Assembly (NCBI GenBank): GCA_022361295.1
Contig: JAKSBD010000019.1
Coordinates: forward strand, 1-39,323
DNA length: 39,323 nt
Direction: 5' to 3'
Source of the DNA: Bacteroidales bacterium
Lineage (GTDB): Bacteria; Bacteroidota; Bacteroidia; Bacteroidales; Marinilabiliaceae
Below are positions 7,430 through 15,941 of the stretch, piece by piece; the first letter of the stretch is position 1; every line of letters starts with the position of its first letter. The translations under genes and the position numbers were made by a program. Below the pieces are notes generated by a model, which saw only the letters and a program-made list of their open reading frames with translations, did no database searches and had not been told where the DNA came from.

Positions 7430-8537
7430 ATCGGTATTGTAAACCTAAAATTAATTGTTTACGAGCCCCAAGAAATCCTGTTTCAGCTCTTAACATTAAA
7501 TTCTTATTATACTGAAATTGTGTTCCTACAATAAAATTCCACATTTTCTCTGGTCGTTTGTCAAGGTTATACTGAACAGATTCGGCACGTGAGGCAGCAT
7601 CAAGTGCTGTTCCTGCCAAACCAAGTTTAGCTTTGGTGGTCGCATAAGTACGACGATTCTCTTCTTGCGCCTTTTCGGCCAGACTTAAGCTATCCCACCA
7701 TTCGTCTACCTCCTGATGCCTCTCATCAACTTTTTCAAGACCATTATTCACTATATCTTCAAAACCAGGGATTAACTCATTAATCAATAACGATCCACTG
7801 GTACCTGTATTCATCTTCACTCTAAAACCTCCTACCCAAACAGCAATGCTTTGTTCAGGCTTTTTAAACTGAAAATTTTTGCCTAAGCGTGGACCGAAAA
7901 TAAAAATCTTAGCAGGCTTATCAAGCTCTGGTATATCTGTCCATGTAAAATTCATATCTAAAGCCAGAAAGCCTCCTCCTACCCCCATAGTAGGCGTTAA
8001 TCCAAATCCAAAGCTGGTAGCATCAAACTTTGCTGTGGTTCCTGTTTCCATAACACTGGTCCATTCCCAGTTTAGCTCTCCATCAACCACCTGGAAATTA
8101 CCAGGTGCATATACACCAAAATCTACTGCAGTTTGATTTTCAGACTTAGCGAATATACCATATATATTTAAGAATGGGAAAAGCCAGAAATCAGGCCTGA
8201 AGTTAACACCATTTGTGATAGCAGTAGCATTACTGAAACGAACTATTTCATCTAACGCAAATAGCTCACCATTGTTAAACCCCACTCTTAAATTATCGAT
8301 TAAAATATCTGATTCCTGCCAAACATACTGGACACTTAGACCTGCTGAATATGGCAATTCAAATCCCATTTGAGTCACTTTTTCACCCCAAATAGGTAAT
8401 AAATAAGGGTAACTACTTGTGCCTAAACTGTCAATTTCTTCAACATTCTTTTTACCCACCACCTTGTTGCTAAAAGTTTGCGCTTGTAAGGAAGCGACTG
8501 CTAATAATAATACCAATGATAAGAATATGTTTCTCAT
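7419..8537 (-). CDS. Outer-membrane beta-barrel protein, family unknown
   Basis: A 372-residue protein with a clear signal peptide (MRNIFLSLVLLLAVASLQAQ). The body alternates short hydrophobic/aromatic strands with polar turns and ends in LILGLQYRFGL, a plausible C-terminal barrel strand. An inserted charged segment (about 265-310, KVDERHQEVDEWWDSLSLAE) is predicted helical and may be a loop or plug. I do not recognise a transport or enzyme motif. It is the first gene of a two-gene transcript with the secreted TPR protein and is divergent from a sulfatase, so a link with sulfated polymers is conceivable but unsupported. Confidence 0.75.
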   Translation of the reverse strand: MRNIFLSLVLLLAVASLQAQTFSNKVVGKKNVEEIDSLGTSSYPYLLPIWGEKVTQMGFELPYSAGLSVQYVWQESDILIDNLRVGFNNGELFALDEIVRFSNATAITNGVNFRPDFWLFPFLNIYGIFAKSENQTAVDFGVYAPGNFQVVDGELNWEWTSVMETGTTAKFDATSFGFGLTPTMGVGGGFLALDMNFTWTDIPELDKPAKIFIFGPRLGKNFQFKKPEQSIAVWVGGFRVKMNTGTSGSLLINELIPGFEDIVNNGLEKVDERHQEVDEWWDSLSLAEKAQEENRRTYATTKAKLGLAGTALDAASRAESVQYNLDKRPEKMWNFIVGTQFQYNKNLMLRAETGFLGARKQLILGLQYRFGL

Positions 8538-8627
8538 AGCTCAATCATTAAATTACAAGATTTTTTCAACCACAATGTCTGTTAAAAGATTAGATAAGTC
8601 AATTATAAAGCTAAAAATATGGCTTAT

Positions 8628-8643
8628 AGTATAAGCTTATACT
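8628..8643. promoter_or_regulatory. Perfect 16-bp palindrome in a divergent spacer
   Basis: AGTATAAGCTTATACT reads identically on both strands. It lies in the 260-base gap between the divergent barrel gene (start 8537) and sulfatase gene (start 8798), where a dimeric regulator could act on both. No promoter could be placed confidently around it. Confidence 0.35.
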
Positions 8644-8797
8644 GATCTGAACACTCAATTATGTTACACTAAAAATACCAATTGAGCTAAAAAACCAGAC
8701 TTGACATTCATTTATTTTTTCACGTACCTTATTTAGTCGTTTGAACAAACTAGGTCATAATCGTTTCTATATCAATGTTAATATAACTTTTAGCCAC

Positions 8798-10372
8798 ATG
8801 AAAAATTTAATGATTCTGGTTGCTATACTAATGATGGCACCTTTTGCGCAAGCTCAAAAAAACAAAAAACCAAATATATTAGTTATTTGGGGAGATGATG
8901 TAGGCCGCTCTAACATCAGTGCTTATACAATGGGTATGATGGGATACACTACCCCAAATATTGATCGCATCGCTGATGAAGGAATTATTTTCACAGATTA
9001 TTATGGTGAACAATCATGTACAGCTGGACGCTCCAGTTTTATTATGGGACAGAGTGTATTCAGAACAGGATTATCTAAAGTTGGATTGCCCGGTGCTGAA
9101 CTTGGCATGCAAGTAGAAGATCCTACCATCGCAGGCTTACTTAAAGATAAAGGCTATGCAACCGGTCAGTTTGGTAAAAACCACCTTGGCGATCGTGATG
9201 AACACCTGCCTACCAATCATGGCTTCGATGAGTTCCTTGGTAACTTATATCACCTTAACGCAGAGGAAGAGCCTGAAAATGAAGACTACCCGGGAGATAT
9301 GATTCTGGCAGACGGTACTACCTTCCGTGAAAAATTTGGCCCTCGGGGTGTTATTAAATCTTCAGCTGACGGAAAGGTAGAAGATACAGGCCCTCTAACT
9401 AAAAAGCGCATGGAATCAATAGACGATGAAACTGTAGCTGCTGCACTGGATTTTATACGCAGACAGGAAAAGGCAGGCATTCCATGGTTTGTATGGTGGA
9501 GCGGAACACGTATGCACTTCAGAACGCATGTGAGCGAAGCTAAAATGGCTCAAATTAAAAAACAATATCCCAATGCAGATGAGTATACATGTGGTATGCT
9601 TGAGCACGATATGCACATTGGTCAATTCCTTGACTTACTTGATGAATTAGGCATTGCTGATAATACTATTATTCACTATTCAACAGACAATGGACCTCAT
9701 TATAACACGTGGCCTGATGCAGCCGCAACACCATTCAGAGGCGAAAAGAACACCAACTGGGAAGGTGGATGGCGTGTACCGTGCATGGTGAAATGGCCGG
9801 GCGTTGTTAAACCTGGTTCGGTAAGTAATGGGATTGTTCACCACATGGACTGGTTACCAACATTCTTAGCAGCAGCTGGAGAAGATGACATCAAAAACAA
9901 ACTACTGAAAGGTCATGAGTCAAAAGCACTAAACAGGGATTACAAAGTACATTTGGATGGTTATGATCTTACTGAGCATTTAAAAAACCCTCAAAGCGTT
10001 CCTAGTCCACGAAAAGAAATATTCTATTTTTCAGATGATGGTGACCTTACTGCTTTACGCTATGAAGAGTGGAAGCTAATTTTTATGGAACAGCGTGTTG
10101 AAGCGACACTACAGGCCTGGATGGAGCCATTTATCCCTCTGCGTGTTCCATTGATCCTTAATTTAAGAAGAGATCCGTATGAAAGAGCACCAATAACATC
10201 TAACACATACTATGATTGGTTAATTGACAGAGTATTCCTTCTGGTACCTGCCCAAACGTATGTTGGTAATTTCTTAATGACATTCCAGGAGTATCCGCCG
10301 CGACAAAAAGCAGCCAGTTTCTCTCTTGACCAGGTAATGGAGAAACTCCAGACTGGTTCAGGTTCGAAATAA
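8798..10372 (+). CDS. Exported type I (Cys) sulfatase, arylsulfatase family
   Basis: The frame opens at 8741, but the ATG at 8798 begins a proper signal peptide (MKNLMILVAILMMAPFAQAQ), giving 524 residues. Sulfatase landmarks, numbered from that start: metal ligands Asp33-Asp34 in WGDDVGRS; the CTAGR motif (74-78), whose Cys must be converted to formylglycine; GKNHLGD (Lys128, His130); His241; Asp298-Asn299 in DNGPHYNTW; and Lys318 in RGEKNTNWEGG. The protein hydrolyses sulfate esters, probably periplasmic or outer-membrane facing, releasing sulfate from aryl or polysaccharide substrates. No maturase (FGE or anSME) is in the window, so activation relies on a gene elsewhere. No SusCD pair or glycosidase is adjacent, so this is not an obvious polysaccharide locus. 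Confidence 0.93.
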   Translation: MKNLMILVAILMMAPFAQAQKNKKPNILVIWGDDVGRSNISAYTMGMMGYTTPNIDRIADEGIIFTDYYGEQSCTAGRSSFIMGQSVFRTGLSKVGLPGAELGMQVEDPTIAGLLKDKGYATGQFGKNHLGDRDEHLPTNHGFDEFLGNLYHLNAEEEPENEDYPGDMILADGTTFREKFGPRGVIKSSADGKVEDTGPLTKKRMESIDDETVAAALDFIRRQEKAGIPWFVWWSGTRMHFRTHVSEAKMAQIKKQYPNADEYTCGMLEHDMHIGQFLDLLDELGIADNTIIHYSTDNGPHYNTWPDAAATPFRGEKNTNWEGGWRVPCMVKWPGVVKPGSVSNGIVHHMDWLPTFLAAAGEDDIKNKLLKGHESKALNRDYKVHLDGYDLTEHLKNPQSVPSPRKEIFYFSDDGDLTALRYEEWKLIFMEQRVEATLQAWMEPFIPLRVPLILNLRRDPYERAPITSNTYYDWLIDRVFLLVPAQTYVGNFLMTFQEYPPRQKAASFSLDQVMEKLQTGSGSK

Positions 10373-10392
10373 CAGAATATAACAACTTAATT

Positions 10393-10428
10393 AAAAATGA
10401 TGCTTGACTATTCAGGCATCATTTTTTT
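10393..10428 (+). terminator. Intrinsic terminator of the sulfatase gene
   Basis: AAAAATGATGC (10393-10403) pairs perfectly with GCATCATTTTT (10416-10426); the pairing can be extended inward (one T-G wobble, then TGA/TCA) to a CTAT loop. A T-run ends at 10428. It starts 20 bases past the stop codon. Confidence 0.9.
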
Positions 10429-10587
10429 GTGCCATCTCTTTACCTTTGCCAATATTAATCTCATTTTAAATATAAACCCTAAGATGTTTTTACATTTATT
10501 CTCTGATGACAAATTAAATAAATACGTAAAACCGATAACCCTACAGGTAAAAGGCAAAGCATCCTATTAAGAAAATCTAATAATTGT

Positions 10588-10595
10588 TATTTTTG
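10588..10595 (+). promoter_or_regulatory. -7 box of the recG promoter, very close to the ATG
   Basis: TATTTTTG is a perfect TAnnTTTG box. It ends only five bases before the ATG at 10601, so transcription would start at or near the start codon. No good TTTG is seen 19 bases upstream (TATT at 10565-10568). Confidence 0.5.
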
Positions 10596-10600
10596 CAGCG

Positions 10601-12700
10601 ATGTCTGACCTTTCGATGCAAAATATCAATTATCTCCCAGGCGTGGGACCTAAAAAAGCTGAGCTGCTCAAGCAGGAGCTTAAAATAGGATCGTATGAGG
10701 ATTTGCTTTATTACTTCCCTTATAAATATGTCGATCGCAGCAAGTTTTACGCCATCAGAGATATCAATGCCAAACTACCTTACATTCAGGTTAAGGGACG
10801 TTTTACATCTCTCAATACCGTTGGTTCAGGTCGACAAAGCAGGATGACAGCAACCTTCTCCGATGGCACCGGCGTTTTGGAGTTAGTCTGGTTTAAAGGT
10901 CATAAATACGTTAAGGAAGGTATCAATTCAGAGGCCGAATACATTGTCTTTGGTAAACCATCTGCCTTTAATGGTAAGATAAACATTGTGCATCCGGAAT
11001 TGGAAAAGGTTAACGACACACAGGTTAAAATATCATCCTCCCTTCAGGCTTTCTACAATACTACCGAGAAAATGAAGAAAGGCTTTTTGAATTCCAAAGC
11101 CATTCAAAAACTCCAGCAGAATGTATTTCTGTCATTCCAGGGCAAAATACCTGAAAGTTTACCATCCAGCATTATTGAAAAGTATAAGTTTCTTAATCTG
11201 CATGAGTCACTTAAGGCCATTCATTTTCCTCCTAATTCACAATTACTGGAAAAAGCTCAGTTACGACTCAAGTTTGAAGAGCTCTTTTATATACAGCTCA
11301 ATATACTTCGCCAACGTAACCAACGAACCAAAGCAATAAGGGGACATTTATTTCCTACTGTTGGCGATTATTTGAATGAATTCTATTCACAAAAAATACC
11401 TTTTGAGCTAACCAATGCTCAAAAACGCGTTATTAAAGAGATACGTCGCGACATGGGTTCCGGCAAACAAATGAACCGACTTTTGCAGGGCGATGTGGGC
11501 TCAGGAAAAACATTGGTAGCACTAATGGTAATGCTTATTGCGCTGGACAATAACTTCCAGGCGTGCCTGATGGCACCTACCGAAATATTAGCAACACAAC
11601 ATTTTGAAACAATCAGTGAAATGGTGGAGGGACTTGGCATTAAAGTCGCCTTGCTTACCGGTTCTTCAAAAAAGAAAGAACGCGAAGTAATAGATACTGA
11701 TTTACAGTCTGGTGATTTACAGTTACTAATAGGCACACATGCACTGCTGGAAGACAAAGTTAAATTTAATAATCTTGGTTTGGTGGTGGTAGATGAACAA
11801 CACCGTTTTGGTGTGGCGCAACGTGCCAAGCTATGGAAAAAAAATACTCAGCCGCCTCATGTTTTGGTGATGACGGCCACTCCTATCCCACGCACTTTGG
11901 CAATGACCATATATGGAGATTTGGATGTTTCAGTGATAGATGAACTGCCGCCTGGTCGCAAACCCATTGAAACCGCCCATTATTTTCACAATCGACGTAA
12001 CAATCTTAATAAGTTTATAAAAGATGAACTGGATAAAGGCCGACAGGTATATGTGGTATATCCGTTAATTGAGGAATCGGAAAAGATGGACTTCAAAAAC
12101 CTGGCCGAAGGGTACGAATATATGCAGCGCGTATTTCCCGATTACAAAGTGAGCATGGTGCATGGCAAGATGAAACCTGCTGAAAAAGATGCAGAGATGC
12201 AGGAGTTTGCTGCCAATCGTTCTCAAATACTGGTATCTACCACAGTGATTGAGGTAGGCGTTAATGTACCTAATGCATCGGTAATGGTGATTGAAAGTGC
12301 AGAGCGCTTTGGCTTATCACAATTGCATCAGTTACGTGGCCGTGTGGGTCGTGGTGCAGACCAAAGCTTTTGTATATTAATGACCGGTTACAAACTTTCG
12401 GAAGAAACACGAAAGCGAATGGATATTATGACACGTTCTACGGATGGATTTGAAATTGCCGAAGCAGACCTTAAACTGCGTGGTCCGGGCGATTTGGAAG
12501 GCACACAACAATCCGGCTTACCATTTTCGCTCAAAATTGCCAACCTGGGTCGCGACGGTCAGATACTCCAGTTTGCCCGTCAGGTTGCTGAAGCCATTCT
12601 AGCAGACGATCCACTGCTGGAAAAGCAGGAAAGCTTTATACTGAACAAGCAGCTAAAAAAACTAGCCAGTGAAAAGATGAACTGGAGCATGATAAGTTAG
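10601..12700 (+). CDS. recG: ATP-dependent DNA helicase RecG
   Basis: A 699-residue protein of normal RecG length. The N-terminal wedge region has the helix-hairpin-helix-like phrase NYLPGVGPKKAELLK (10-24) and an OB-fold (about 60-135) that grips branched DNA. Helicase motifs follow: Walker A GDVGSGKT (297-304), LMAPTEILA (323-331), DEQH box (398-401), TATPIPRTLAM, then VSTTVIEVGVNVPNA and QLRGRVGRG in the second lobe. RecG remodels stalled replication forks and Holliday junctions. An alternative start is the ATG at codon 6 (10616); the -7 box just upstream makes the choice relevant, because the first ATG would give an almost leaderless mRNA. Stands alone on the plus strand. Confidence 0.97.
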   Translation: MSDLSMQNINYLPGVGPKKAELLKQELKIGSYEDLLYYFPYKYVDRSKFYAIRDINAKLPYIQVKGRFTSLNTVGSGRQSRMTATFSDGTGVLELVWFKGHKYVKEGINSEAEYIVFGKPSAFNGKINIVHPELEKVNDTQVKISSSLQAFYNTTEKMKKGFLNSKAIQKLQQNVFLSFQGKIPESLPSSIIEKYKFLNLHESLKAIHFPPNSQLLEKAQLRLKFEELFYIQLNILRQRNQRTKAIRGHLFPTVGDYLNEFYSQKIPFELTNAQKRVIKEIRRDMGSGKQMNRLLQGDVGSGKTLVALMVMLIALDNNFQACLMAPTEILATQHFETISEMVEGLGIKVALLTGSSKKKEREVIDTDLQSGDLQLLIGTHALLEDKVKFNNLGLVVVDEQHRFGVAQRAKLWKKNTQPPHVLVMTATPIPRTLAMTIYGDLDVSVIDELPPGRKPIETAHYFHNRRNNLNKFIKDELDKGRQVYVVYPLIEESEKMDFKNLAEGYEYMQRVFPDYKVSMVHGKMKPAEKDAEMQEFAANRSQILVSTTVIEVGVNVPNASVMVIESAERFGLSQLHQLRGRVGRGADQSFCILMTGYKLSEETRKRMDIMTRSTDGFEIAEADLKLRGPGDLEGTQQSGLPFSLKIANLGRDGQILQFARQVAEAILADDPLLEKQESFILNKQLKKLASEKMNWSMIS

Positions 12701-12886
12701 GGATATATGAATTATGACGTGGAGATTTATGAATTTTGATCACCAAACCTTAAACCCTGAACCTCGGAATTATAAAGAATTAAGTATTCTTAATAATTTC
12801 AGCAGATCCCCTAAACCTTAAACCATTTATCTCTATTCATTAGTGAAACTATATTATCTTTAGTTCCGGAAATAATTTTAATAACT

Positions 12887-13705
12887 ATGAACAGTACAAA
12901 GCCCTACCCTAATCTGGCACAAAGCTGGGGAATTACAGGAATCGTTATCCTCTGCATGCTATTATTTACACCTGTCAACATTGTGCTACTACCAATTTTA
13001 GGTAAAGAATACGCCATGATGACTTACTACGTTCTAATGATGGCGGTTGCCGGATTTATTGCCCACCTCATACGTAAAAACGAAACTGGTGTCAAAAGTT
13101 ATCCTTTCAAAATAAAACAAGTTCAGCTATTGCCCTTAATCCTTTTGGGAGCTCTTGGCTTACTGTTTGGCATCGTTAATCCGGTTGGTAGTCTCATCCC
13201 AATGCCCGATTTATTTAAGGAAATGTTTAAAGAGATTGCATCTCTTAAAGGTTTTGGGGCTTTTGCAATGATGGTAATTGCCGCCCCAGTATTTGAAGAG
13301 TTTATTTTCAGGGGAGTTATTTTAGACGGGATGTTAAAAAGATACTCCCCAGCCAAAGCTATCTTCTGGTCTTCTTTTCTGTTTGGTTTTGTACACCTTA
13401 ATCCATGGCAGTTTGTGACAGGATTGGTAATTGGTGGATTTATTGGTTGGATTTATTATCGTACACATAGCTTATCAATCAGTATGCTTATACATGCCAC
13501 TGTCAATTCATGTGCTTTCTTCCTAAAGTTTTTTATGGATGAAGAAGCCATGCTTGACCAGTCGTTTGCTGAGTCATTTGGCGGAATGACCAATGCATTA
13601 GCTGTAACAGCCGGTGCTCTTGTAATTGCTGCAGTATGCATTATTGTCTTAAAACAACAATTCGAAAAAACCTCTGATACTGTGCAATTAAATGAAGCCG
13701 AATAG
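12887..13705 (+). CDS. CPBP family intramembrane metalloprotease
   Basis: A 272-residue polytopic membrane protein with about seven or eight hydrophobic segments. The three signature motifs of the CPBP/Abi family are present: EEFIFRG (Glu137, Glu138, Arg142), FLFGFVH (Phe166, His170) and HATVNS (His203, Asn207). In characterised relatives these residues bind zinc and cleave within the membrane, for example in CAAX processing; in bacteria the substrates are mostly unknown. A possible -7 box, TATCTTTA, lies at 12855-12862. Single gene, with a terminator about 100 bases downstream. No bacteriocin locus is nearby, so an immunity role is not indicated. Confidence 0.9.
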   Translation: MNSTKPYPNLAQSWGITGIVILCMLLFTPVNIVLLPILGKEYAMMTYYVLMMAVAGFIAHLIRKNETGVKSYPFKIKQVQLLPLILLGALGLLFGIVNPVGSLIPMPDLFKEMFKEIASLKGFGAFAMMVIAAPVFEEFIFRGVILDGMLKRYSPAKAIFWSSFLFGFVHLNPWQFVTGLVIGGFIGWIYYRTHSLSISMLIHATVNSCAFFLKFFMDEEAMLDQSFAESFGGMTNALAVTAGALVIAAVCIIVLKQQFEKTSDTVQLNEAE

Positions 13706-13803
13706 CTTATAACAATCATGACTTAACTGCCTCTATCTCTTCTTTGAGAATACAGTGAGAAATTAAGTCTTATAAAATTTTCTAAGAGTAAGGCAGAAAA
13801 TTT

Positions 13804-13836
13804 AAACCTGTCAGAATACTAAATCCTGACAGGTTT
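13804..13836. terminator. Bidirectional terminator
   Basis: AAACCTGTCAG (13804-13814) pairs perfectly with CTGACAGGTTT (13826-13836) around an 11-base loop. The arms carry AAA and TTT ends, and the hairpin sits between the convergent CPBP protease gene (+) and the DUF3857 gene (-). Confidence 0.8.
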
Positions 13837-13856
13837 GTTTTATATCCAACTTTTTA

Positions 13857-15821
13857 TCAGAGCGCTACTACATCATCTTCTTTCGTTAATATAATCTTAG
13901 AATTCACTTTCGAAGTGACTACATTCATAAAGTTCTTTAGCTCCTTGTAGCTCGATGACGGGTAACTTTGTTTCTTAAAACTATAATCAGCAACTATTTG
14001 AATATGGTTGCCTGCAACTTTGGCAATGTAATTAAAGGCCACATTATCAGTATTGATCTTACTCGCTGATGGTAATTCATCCACTTTATAACCTTCAGGT
14101 ATTGCAATTGTAGCAATATATCGATTGCCCTGCAGGTAAACCATATCAATTGGCAATACACGTTCTTCCTGCTTAAACGGATTATCTTTCTCGGCAAGAT
14201 TAACAAATGGCGATACGATCAATTGATTATCAATTTGGTCGAGCGACTGTGTAAAATGAAAATTATACTTAAATGGCTTTGTTTTCTCGTACAAATTCAC
14301 AACGTTAATGTCATCAATTATATTAAGTCCTTTTCTCGTAAATGCCTTTTCAAAATCTTCTTTGTCATGATGATACCCGCTTCTCTCGGCCAAAGCCAGG
14401 TAGCCTGTCGTTTTTGACATACATCGTCCTTTTACCTCACCTTCTTCCAAATCAAATTGCATTACCAGGTTGAACTCTTCCAGTGATAAAGCACTATTTG
14501 ATATAGTCACCCAATCCTCACTATCTTCCTCAACTATAAAACCTTTTCCGTTAATACAGCGTGAAGGAATCAAATAATTTGGACACATACTTTCTGTTGC
14601 ATCAACTAAACTCTTTTTACCATCCACCTCAACCAATACCAACACATAATTAAACAGGTTTGAATATGGAAAGCTATCACTTACCTTTCCATTATCGCGC
14701 GTACTGATAATAACAGGAGAAGCTTTTAAACCAACAGCTCGCAAGGCTCCAATTGTACTCAGGTTAATATTTCCCGAGTTACCTGTTAACTGCTGGTTAA
14801 ATTCTTTAAAGGGTAAACGGGCATATTTGCCTTGATAGCCATTCCACTTATATGTTTCTTTCATATAATTCAGCACTGCATTCAACCGTTCTTTCTCTGG
14901 TTTATCGCCTATATAAGCGAGTGTTTTACTCCCCCATTTTTCAGCTTTTTTCAGATATTTACCAAAATCTGTATTGTCAAGCATCTCATTAGCCAATGAA
15001 GGCCATGTATTCATAAACTGTTTCTTGTAACCTGACGGATAATTAATTTCCGATAACTGAAAATCAATCTTTTTTATGTAATCATTACGCGATGATATAA
15101 AGCTTTCATCTTTAAACGAAGGAACATTATTCAAACCAAATTCATACACCATATCCCTAAAAATTATTCCTGCAAAGCTTCGTTCAAGGCCCTTTTTCTC
15201 ATAACTTTTGAAATGATCCATTCGACCAGCCCCCTGCATTCGATATCTGTATGAATAGAACGGAATCATATTCACCTTGTATTCGCTATACATGGTTGGT
15301 ATGTCTGTTTGAAACTCCCAATCTTTAAAGTGTGTATAGAAAGGAGAGAACACTGAATAGCATACATCAATCACGCAGCCTTCCTTAACATTAGGCATGG
15401 CAAACTTTTTTAAATACCAGAACTTATTAATATCTTCAGCATAAACATTCTTACCATCCAAAGCAACTTTTCGGATTTGTCCATCTTCAATATTAAAGGT
15501 ATAACCCTTAATATCTTTTACTCTTTCCTTTTCGCTATCTCCTTTAAAAAGTGGAATTTCGAACTCCCCTTTATCAAATGCAGCCTCGTTAAATATTTTA
15601 ATTCGGACATGTCGGTCAAATCGCAGGACAAACCCTTCATCATCCCTTACAAACCAAGAGTTACCCTTGTCAAAAATAACAACCGCAGGCGCTTCTTTTT
15701 CAAACTCACACTCTTTCAATTCAACATCTGATGCATTTAAGACACCAAATTCTGTTTCCTGTGCATTCGTACTTACACTAGCACAAAGCAATAGAATTAA
15801 TAATGGAATAACAGTTTTCAT
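13857..15821 (-). CDS. Exported DUF3857 / transglutaminase-fold protein lacking catalytic Cys and His
   Basis: I start at the ATG at 15821 (MKTVIPLLILLLCASVSTNAQ, a clean signal peptide; 654 residues). The frame reaches back to 15875, with another ATG at 15848. An N-terminal DUF3857 beta-domain (about 30-260) precedes a transglutaminase-like domain with LNAVLNYMKETYKWNGYQG and LTGNSGNINLSTIGALRAVG. The position normally held by the nucleophilic Cys (GxC) is Ser (codon 14775-14777), and the His of the usual FNH phrase is Tyr in NLFNYVLV; the Asp is kept (LVDATE). The fold is therefore probably non-catalytic. It is downstream of a related intact protein on the same strand (120-base gap), probably one transcript. 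Exact role unknown. Confidence 0.85.
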   Translation of the reverse strand: MKTVIPLLILLLCASVSTNAQETEFGVLNASDVELKECEFEKEAPAVVIFDKGNSWFVRDDEGFVLRFDRHVRIKIFNEAAFDKGEFEIPLFKGDSEKERVKDIKGYTFNIEDGQIRKVALDGKNVYAEDINKFWYLKKFAMPNVKEGCVIDVCYSVFSPFYTHFKDWEFQTDIPTMYSEYKVNMIPFYSYRYRMQGAGRMDHFKSYEKKGLERSFAGIIFRDMVYEFGLNNVPSFKDESFISSRNDYIKKIDFQLSEINYPSGYKKQFMNTWPSLANEMLDNTDFGKYLKKAEKWGSKTLAYIGDKPEKERLNAVLNYMKETYKWNGYQGKYARLPFKEFNQQLTGNSGNINLSTIGALRAVGLKASPVIISTRDNGKVSDSFPYSNLFNYVLVLVEVDGKKSLVDATESMCPNYLIPSRCINGKGFIVEEDSEDWVTISNSALSLEEFNLVMQFDLEEGEVKGRCMSKTTGYLALAERSGYHHDKEDFEKAFTRKGLNIIDDINVVNLYEKTKPFKYNFHFTQSLDQIDNQLIVSPFVNLAEKDNPFKQEERVLPIDMVYLQGNRYIATIAIPEGYKVDELPSASKINTDNVAFNYIAKVAGNHIQIVADYSFKKQSYPSSSYKELKNFMNVVTSKVNSKIILTKEDDVVAL

Positions 15822-15941
15822 ACGATTATATTTTCTTTCATTTGCCATATGAAACTCCCAAGAAAATTTAATCATCCCACTGTGTTTGAAGTTGAATAAT
15901 TAAATTTTACATGCTCGCTTCATGTGGTATCGGATTAGTTT

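Noticed and set aside
8741..8797. 19-residue N-terminal extension of the sulfatase
   Set aside because: It would bury the signal peptide behind polar residues; the ATG at 8798 gives a normal signal sequence.
10393..10428. The sulfatase terminator as a mobile repeat
   Set aside because: A perfect stem with a T-run immediately after a stop codon is fully explained as an intrinsic terminator.
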